This document shows, piece after piece, positions 58,048 through 64,000 of a stretch of DNA of 64,000 nucleotides (positions are counted from its first letter, which is position 1; each line of letters starts with the position of its first letter). Source of the stretch: Heliocybe sulcata (lineage: Eukaryota > Basidiomycota > Agaricomycetes > Gloeophyllales > Gloeophyllaceae); contig ML213520.1 of assembly GCA_004369045.1 (NCBI GenBank), forward strand, positions 248,001-312,000. Direction: 5' to 3'. The notes under the pieces are model-generated. The model ran no database searches. It was not told the DNA's origin and saw only the letters and a program-made list of their open reading frames with translations. The position numbers and the translations under genes are program-made.

Positions 58048-58980
58048 ATGCCCAGAGCGAAGCGTACCAAGATTTCATCCCTTCATGCCCCTTCAGTCAA
58101 GAAGAGCACGCGCAAGACGCGATCGTCTGATGTCGACGTGGAAGAGCGCGTCGACGGGCCTCCGGCGACACCAGAGCTGACGGACGATGACAAGTCACAG
58201 GCTTCGACACATCACAGCGCAATGGACGAAGACGCGCAGTCCGTTGCATCCTCATCCTCATCCAGATTGACGGACGAGGACCCCGCGCTCCTAGATGAAG
58301 AAGAGACTCCCGGCGCAGCCAAATCCAAAGCCGGGAAGAGCTACGGCGGCGGGGGGTACGATGCCCTGAAGTCGTTCAACGGCCAGATGTACTCTGGTAT
58401 GTCCATTGGGGGGTCGCACACGTGGAACTACGACCAGGGCGTGTGGAAGGAGACGAAGGAGGAGCCGGATCTGTGGAGGGTCGAGTATGAGACGACGAAG
58501 CGCCGGGCGAGGAAGGCGCCCAAGGGGAGCGGGGCGCCTGTGGGGACGGAGTATCACTGGTTGATTGTCGCGCACCAGGTATGGTATGTCCTGGACACTT
58601 GGGATAGGACGCTGAAGCCGGGCGTGCAGCATGTCAAGAAGATCGACGCGAATACGTACGAGACGCGCCTGGAGGGGTCGAAGTACAAGCTCGCGCATAA
58701 GAACGCGAGGTCGAAGGCGTGGTCGGTGCCGAGTGTCAAGGGACAGCGCGAGCGCGAGGTGTTCCTGCTGGAGGACGCGAAGAGGCGGGTCGAGGGGCTG
58801 CCGCCGGTGCTGGCGAGCGAGAAGGTGAAGGTGGGGAAGGGCGGTGATGCGAAGGGGCAGGTGACGCTGGAGAGTTTGTTTGGAGGCGCTGGGAAGGGCG
58901 GAGGGAAGGGAGGAGAGGTTGGGAGGAGGCGGAAGAGGGAAGGGGAGGGGGACGAGGCTGCCGTTGTTGATGCGTCGTAG
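58048..58980 (+). CDS. Nuclear-looking protein with PCNA-box-like motif, unknown function
   Basis: One exon, 310 residues, ATG in good context (ccaccATG). The first 105 residues are basic, then acidic and Ser-rich (MPRAKRTKISSLHAPSVKKS; SVASSSSSRLTDEDPALLDE), probably disordered. Residues about 105-260 look folded: GGYDALKSFNGQMYSGMSIG, GSHTWNYDQGVWKETKEEPD and LWRVEYETTKRRARKAP. The WLIVAHQVWYVLDTWD and NTYETRLEGSKYKLAHKNAR segments follow. The tail has QVTLESLF (271-278), close to a PCNA-interacting box but with Leu in place of the first aromatic. A basic cluster (GRRRKREG) that could be a nuclear signal comes next. I do not recognise the central domain. The absence of introns is not unusual for a gene this size. 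Confidence 0.75.
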   Translation: MPRAKRTKISSLHAPSVKKSTRKTRSSDVDVEERVDGPPATPELTDDDKSQASTHHSAMDEDAQSVASSSSSRLTDEDPALLDEEETPGAAKSKAGKSYGGGGYDALKSFNGQMYSGMSIGGSHTWNYDQGVWKETKEEPDLWRVEYETTKRRARKAPKGSGAPVGTEYHWLIVAHQVWYVLDTWDRTLKPGVQHVKKIDANTYETRLEGSKYKLAHKNARSKAWSVPSVKGQREREVFLLEDAKRRVEGLPPVLASEKVKVGKGGDAKGQVTLESLFGGAGKGGGKGGEVGRRRKREGEGDEAAVVDAS

Positions 58981-59329
58981 GTGGACGGGTTTGAGGTGGT
59001 GCATCGTGCTTGTAGAGTATTATATCGGAAAAGTGAGGGATTTACTTCCATTGGACTCTAGAGCAAATCCAGATCAGAGATCGAAGAGAAGGCATGATTG
59101 TAGACGAGAGGAAAGTTTCCAGTCTATCACCAGGATCCAGTGAATTCGTTTGGTCGTGTTTGACGGACCCTAGCAGGTGCTCGAGTGAGACACAAAGCTT
59201 AAGTACCGTCGACTGCATATAGTGACTCAGTAACTTGCTAAGTTATAAGCATAAAGTATTTCTACTCGCCCAAGCGAGAGTGAGGCAAACGCTCTTATAA
59301 TATATGTAACTATTCAAAGCAGCTTTTAA
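58981..59329. other. Spacer before tRNA
   Basis: Probable 3' flank of the preceding gene; A/T-richer toward the tRNA. No gene seen. Confidence 0.55.
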
Positions 59330-59401
59330 TCTCTGGTAGTATATCGGATAGTACACCCGCCTGTCACGCGGGAGAGCGGGGTTCGACTCCCCGCCAGAGA
59401 G
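59330..59401 (+). tRNA. tRNA-Asp (anticodon GTC)
   Basis: A full cloverleaf fits. The acceptor stem is TCTCTGG (59330-59336) with CCAGAGA (59394-59400), plus discriminator G. The D arm holds the A box starting TGGTAGTATAT. The anticodon stem is CCCGC/GCGGG with loop CTGTCAC, anticodon GTC at 59363-59365. The T arm carries a canonical B box, GGTTCGACTCC. No intron. CCA is not encoded, as expected in a eukaryote. The body resembles other fungal tRNA-Asp genes. Confidence 0.97.
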
Positions 59402-60546
59402 TATCAAATAGTCGCTGAAGGGTTTTGCCACCGTGAATTGCGATGCACCTTTTTGTCGCCAGTACTCTACCCTTGACTCACTTTGCAATTGAGCTCCTTA
59501 GGTGACGACTACAGAGAACCACAATATATGCTGATACGACCGCTGCTCAAATAAGGCTGAGCTGCGATCCCAACGCAGGATACTGCAATGCTGCACCCGC
59601 AGTGAATGGTCGCGCATGGGCTAAGGGCACCGTGCCCGATATGTTCGTTTGTAAGCGATCTGGCTTGAATGAGAGGAGTGAGTAGCAGTAGCACGAATGT
59701 CCCGAGCCGCGCCGTAAGGCACTATCAGTACTACAATAACAATGTCATGTAATCAGTTTGATTACGAGGAGGAGGTCGTCCTAGTCGCAGTAGAGTTTCC
59801 AAAGGTAGTTGCGGGCCACTGTCTGGAAAAAATGCACTGCAACAAAAACATCGTGCCCCATCCCCAGAGTGCGGGACACGCGTGAGTAGCTGAAGTTGAA
59901 CGTTGACTACTTGCACTGGGGACCGATCCGAAGGCGTTGAGGTTGACGGACACGACGTCCCACCACAGGGAATTGGAATGCAATGTCTGTGCTCAAACTA
60001 CGCGTTCCAAAAATTCTGCGGTGAGACACCCGTACAGGGAAGTGATGGCTTGTCCACGGACATAGTCGCCCTGGTCCTAGAAGGATAGTGAAGCTTAGCT
60101 AGTTGCAAGTCTTCATTAATTTTGCCGAGGAGGAGACGTAACCCGAGAGCATGCGAGTGGTTGGAGGGCAACGAGTAAGACGGATGTCCACACCAGAGTA
60201 ATCAAGAACTGGCACCCTTTGCAAGGAGAATCTTGAGGATCGAAGTGGAGAGGCCATGCTCGACGCCACGTTGTCCAGACGAAGTGTGCAGAAGGCCATG
60301 ATCGTCTCCGTTAAAGTGGGACGCGAATGTCCTCGTATCAATGGTCTCTTGAAGTCGCCCTGGGTCGTACACGTACTCACATCGGTGGTCGCAGAGGACG
60401 ACGACGACAGGATGCGACAAAGGGAGAAAGGCTTTTTATCGGCTAGATAAAGATCCCGCACCCTAACCTCGCCCGTCCATCTATCTTGCCGCCGGCACCT
60501 CCCAAGATCTCACAACCCGAGCTCTCTCCTCTCCTTCCCTCACAAG
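59402..60546. other. Spacer, nothing supported
   Basis: 1.1 kb with short overlapping frames only. The last 80 nt before 60547 are C/T-rich (ctctcctctccttccctcac), a typical fungal leader. Confidence 0.5.
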
Positions 60547-63500
60547 ATGAGACGTCTAGGAGAGCTTGACATGAAGCCTTTCCCTGGACAGGATGCCCCC
60601 GGAAGGCCAACCCAAAAGACGCGTCTCCTCCCGTTCCTCACTCTAGCCCTCCTCGCCCTCGCCGTCCTCCCACTCACCCTCTTCCCCTTCTCCTCCGTCT
60701 CCCTCACTTCCCCGCTCCCTCCCCATGCCTCCTCCATCCTCGCAAAATGCCAAGCCCTCCAGCTCACTCCCGGCCCAGACGACAGCTTCTACAAGCGCAA
60801 GCACTCGGACAGGTGGGACCGCGCGCTCGGTGGGCAGAAGCGTGTGCTCGTGAAGAACGCGCGGATCTGGGACGGGGAGCGCGAGCGGAGGGGAGATGTG
60901 CTGATGGTGAAGGGCGTGATAAGGGCTGTGGGGAGGGTGAAGATGGAGGACTTGGAGGGAATGAAGGACACGGAGGTGCTGGACGCGAGGGGGCGCTGGG
61001 TGACGCCTGGGTATGTCCCCTTAAGTACCGTAGCAAAATTGTATTGAAGCTGCTATACTGTGATAGCATCGTCGACCTTCACTCGCACCTCGCCGTCGAG
61101 CCCCAGCCCGCCCTCTCCGGCGCGTCAGATGGCAACTCTTTCCACGGCCCCGTCCTCCCCTGGCTGCGCTCGATCGACGGCCTCAACACGCACGACGACG
61201 CCTACCGTCTCTCCGTCTCGGGAGGCGTCACCACGTCCCTCATCTTGCCTGGGTCGGCGAATGCCATCGGCGAGTCCCCGGTTATCATGCTGTGGCTGGG
61301 CGTGGAGGGGCTGATGAACGACAGGCGGCCAAGCCTTCCCGATCAAACTCAGGCCGACGAGCGAGCGCTCGCCGACGAGTATGCTCGTCGAGCCGCCGTA
61401 TGACTTATTGGCAGGTATGAATGCGACTGAGCAAGATATGCATGGGAGCAGGCGGCCGAGATGGAGGCATATCAAGTGCGCTTGCGATGTTGACTGGTTT
61501 GATACTTGGTGCTGATTGACGGTGCCCTCAAGACATGCGTGTGGTACGTCTCCAACTCTCCCTCTCGCGACGTAACTGAATGCGTGTCTATGCAGGCGAG
61601 AACCCATGTACGCGGATTTTCCAAGCATATATGCGCTTGATCCTGTTACATACAGCTAACGCCGTGCCATGCAGCGAGAGTCTACTCCCAGACGCGGATG
61701 GACACGGTGTGGAACTTCCGACAGGCGTGCGTATCCTCCTTCTCTTTCCCTCATCTCACACTGTGCATCCTCCTACTTCACGCGTCTCTGTTTCGTGGGT
61801 CTTGACTTCCCTTTTTCTACACCGTTCCTCTGTTATTCCCTCATCAATGCCCAGCATTCTTCCTGTTTCATCCTCTCCCTCCACACCCTCGCATATTTCT
61901 CTCCTCTGTCCCCTCTTATACTTCTCCCCCACCGCACCAACACGCCTCTGACTCCCCCACAGCTACTCCCAAGCGCGCGCCCTCAAATCCGCGCAAGACG
62001 CCTACTGCACTGCCGCGCTCTCCAATGACTGGCATGCGATCAACAACAAGCCCTTCCCTGAGGACCTCAAGTGGGAGGCGCTGGTGGATGTGCTCCGCGG
62101 CAGAGTCAAGGTGAGCTCCCATCATTCACCGTCCTGTGCTTCGTGTGGTCAATCGGCGGCGCTTCCTGTCTTTCCCTGTGGTGGGCAGTCGGCACTTGCC
62201 GTGTTGAGCTTCCTCCGTGTTGTGTATTGGTGGGATGACGCTGACGAGCGGATTGGTGGCAGGTTCAGACGCATTGCTATGAGGCGGTGGATATTGATGA
62301 TTTCGTGCGGGTGAGTACTTTCCGTACCTTTAATCCCCTCCTTCCCACTATACCCTTCCCCCCCCTTCCCTCTCTGTTCCACCCTGCCCCGCTCCCCATC
62401 CCCTACCTCTGCTTCTCAACCACTAATCCCGCCGCAGCTCTCAAACGAGTTCCAATTCCCGGTCGCGGCCTTTCACCACGCACACGAGGCGTATCTCGTA
62501 CCGGACGTTCTCAAGCGGGCGTATGGTGCGTACCTTGCATTGCTGCGAGTTTCAGCGTTTTTTGAGCGGCGGGCCGTAGGGCATGCGCCTGCTATCGCGA
62601 TGTTCGCGACGTTCTCTAGGTGCGTCTCGCTCCCATTATTGGGGTGTTGATATATTGAGGGGCGCGTAGGTACAAGAGGGAGGCGTACAGGCATTCGGAG
62701 TTTGCGCCGAAGGTGTTGGCTGGGGAGGGCGTGGATGTGGTTATGAAGGTGCGTGTTCTGCTTGTCCTATGCTTGATTCCGATCCGGTCTGTCTCGAAGT
62801 CCTGTCTTTCTGTTCATCACTGTTCTTACCTTCTTTTCATCCCTCCCCATATCTCCGTGCCCTCCCCTTCACGCTAACCCTTCTCCTCCACATAGAGCGA
62901 CCACCCGGGCATTATATCGCGCTACCTCTTGCACGAGGCACAGCAGGCACACTTCTGGGGCCTCTCCGCGGACGGCGCGCTCAAGTCTGTGACTTCGACT
63001 CCTGCGAGGGTGATGGGGCTGGGCCATCGGGTGGGGTATGTTAGGGAAGGTGGGTGGTCGTGGTTCTGTTCTCTATTCCCTTGGGCTGCGAGTGAGAGCA
63101 CGCGCTGACTGTGTTTGGTGCAGGCTACGACGCGGACCTCGTCCTGTGGGACACGCACCCGCTGAACATCGGCGCTACGCCCGTGCAGGTGTGGATCGAC
63201 GGCATAGCGCAGCTGCCGGCTCGTCCGCTTGGGCGCACGGAGCCGGATTCGCTCGCGCCGCCCAGGACACCGAATTTTGATAAGGAGGCACAGAGGACGA
63301 TGGAGTACGATGGGTTGCCACCACTCGAGCCGAGGAGAGTGTTTGGACGCGTGATGTTCACTAACGTCTCGTCTGTCTTTAGTCGGATGGAGAACGGCAC
63401 GATTGGTGTTAGGGAAGTCAGACGCGGGGAGGTAGTGGTAGTGGAGAAGGGCAGGATCGTATCGATTGATGCGAGGAATGAGGATGAGGATGGCAGTGGA

Positions 63501-64000
63501 GAAGTGGAAGTGGTGGATTTGGAAGGGGGGAGTCTCGGTCCAGCGTTGGTGAGCGCGGGGAGCGGGATGGGGCTGGCGGAGATTGCGATGGAGGGGAGTA
63601 CGGCGGATGGGGTGGCTGGGGATCCATTGTTCAGCGAGACAGGCGCGGTGAGGGCGGTGGATGGGCTGCAGTTCGGGACTCGGAACGCGCTGTATGTGCC
63701 CGATTTCTCCTCACGCTATTTTGGTGAAGAGATCGCTGAAAGCGTACGCAGGCTCGCTTACCGCTCTGGCGTGACGACTGCTATTACTGCTCCGGTACCA
63801 TATGGCGGTGTGAGCACGGCGTTCTCGTTAGGGGCGAGGCATATGCTCGAAAAAGGCGCTGTGGTGCAGGAGAGGGCGGCGCTGCATGTGTGGATTGGGC
63901 ATGCAGGGGTGCCGAGTGTGAGTACCCAGGTGGAGGCGCTGAGGAAGCGGATCCTCACCGCCAAGGGAGAATGGAAAACGGTTACGGAGGTGCGTTCATG
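60547..64000 (+). CDS. Membrane-anchored amidohydrolase (composite metallo-hydrolase), truncated by window edge
   Basis: Amidohydrolase-superfamily enzyme; substrate unknown. Thirteen exons in phase: 60547-61010, 61067-61269, 61325-61475, 61533-61543, 61596-61607, 61675-61726, 61963-62110, 62263-62310, 62438-62525, 62580-62619, 62670-62748, 62896-63049 and 63124-63989. They give 772 codons, and the gene continues past a GTGCGT donor at 63990. A single N-terminal helix (about 27-48, LLPFLTLALLALAVLPLTLF) suggests a type II anchor with the enzyme on the luminal or outer side. RVLVKNARIWDGE starts the beta-sandwich. Metal ligands are DLHSHLAVE (His160, His162), QTHCYEA, FHHAHEAY and the Asp in KSDHPG. 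YDADLVLWDTHPLNIG closes the first composite unit, and a second, weaker one begins at GEVVVVEKGRIVSIDA. Intron 2 (61270-61324) needs a GC donor, and exons 4 and 5 are 11 and 12 nt. Confidence 0.88.

Noticed and set aside
58291-59004. 237-codon minus-strand frame opposite the PCNA-box-like gene
   Set aside because: Pro/Leu/Arg-rich mirror of the Gly/Lys/Glu-rich real frame; typical antisense artefact.
61669-62028. Frames inside introns of the amidohydrolase
   Set aside because: They cover the pyrimidine-rich 236-nt intron 6 and have no homology; splicing of conserved segments explains the region.

Overview
This window is nuclear DNA from a filamentous fungus, most likely an agaricomycete basidiomycete of the wood- or litter-decay type. 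The basis is the gene structure: many phase-matched introns of about 50-60 nt, GT(R)NGT donors, CTAAT-like branch sites, GC-rich exons and fairly compact intergenic DNA. The gene set fits too: a GH115 alpha-glucuronidase, a tandem Old Yellow Enzyme pair and an expanded medium-chain dehydrogenase/reductase (MDR) family. The species cannot be named from sequence alone. All exon boundaries below were read by hand from splice signals and codon phase.

Layout, left to right. 1-2.0 kb has no gene I can support. At 2.0-3.3 kb is DCN1 (cullin neddylation). 3.3-7.1 kb is gene-poor with some coding-like debris. 7.1-10.2 kb holds two tandem Old Yellow Enzyme genes with identical intron positions. 10.4-12.0 kb (-) is an intronless BCS1-like AAA ATPase. 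12.9-13.5 kb is a small single-pass membrane protein. 13.5-17.9 kb is gene-poor and contains a degenerate duplicated hydrophobic module. 17.9-20.4 kb encodes a four-helix membrane protein with a long disordered tail. 21.2-21.9 kb (-) is a decayed F-box/LRR-like gene. 22.7-26.5 kb is a 15-exon secreted GH115 enzyme, convergent with a polytopic membrane protein at 26.8-28.3 kb (-).

29.5-30.8 kb is FES1 (Hsp70 nucleotide exchange factor). 31.8-35.7 kb is CHO2 (phosphatidylethanolamine N-methyltransferase, 17 exons). 35.7-39.6 kb is empty. At 39.6 kb is a zinc-cluster gene cut to a 62-residue DNA-binding stub. 41.0-42.2 kb is an ALKBH6-like dioxygenase, convergent with a cytidine-deaminase-fold gene at 42.5-43.4 kb (-). 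45.9-48.6 kb (-) is a conserved-looking protein of unknown function. 50.5-57.7 kb is a four-gene MDR/quinone-oxidoreductase array (three on -, one on +). 58.0-59.0 kb is a nuclear-looking protein with a PCNA-box-like motif. A tRNA-Asp(GTC) lies at 59.33 kb. 60.5-64.0 kb is a membrane-anchored amidohydrolase that runs off the right edge.

Housekeeping genes (DCN1, FES1, CHO2, ALKBH6, tRNA) are interspersed with accessory oxidoreductase arrays and decaying gene islands. The most notable observations are structural. Three MDR paralogues share eight exons of identical length, while the fourth lacks four of their introns and has one of its own. Four introns in three genes appear to use GC donors. 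Micro-exons of 11, 12, 13 and 19 nt occur in two genes. I recognised no retroelement, DNA transposon, CRISPR array or viral fossil.
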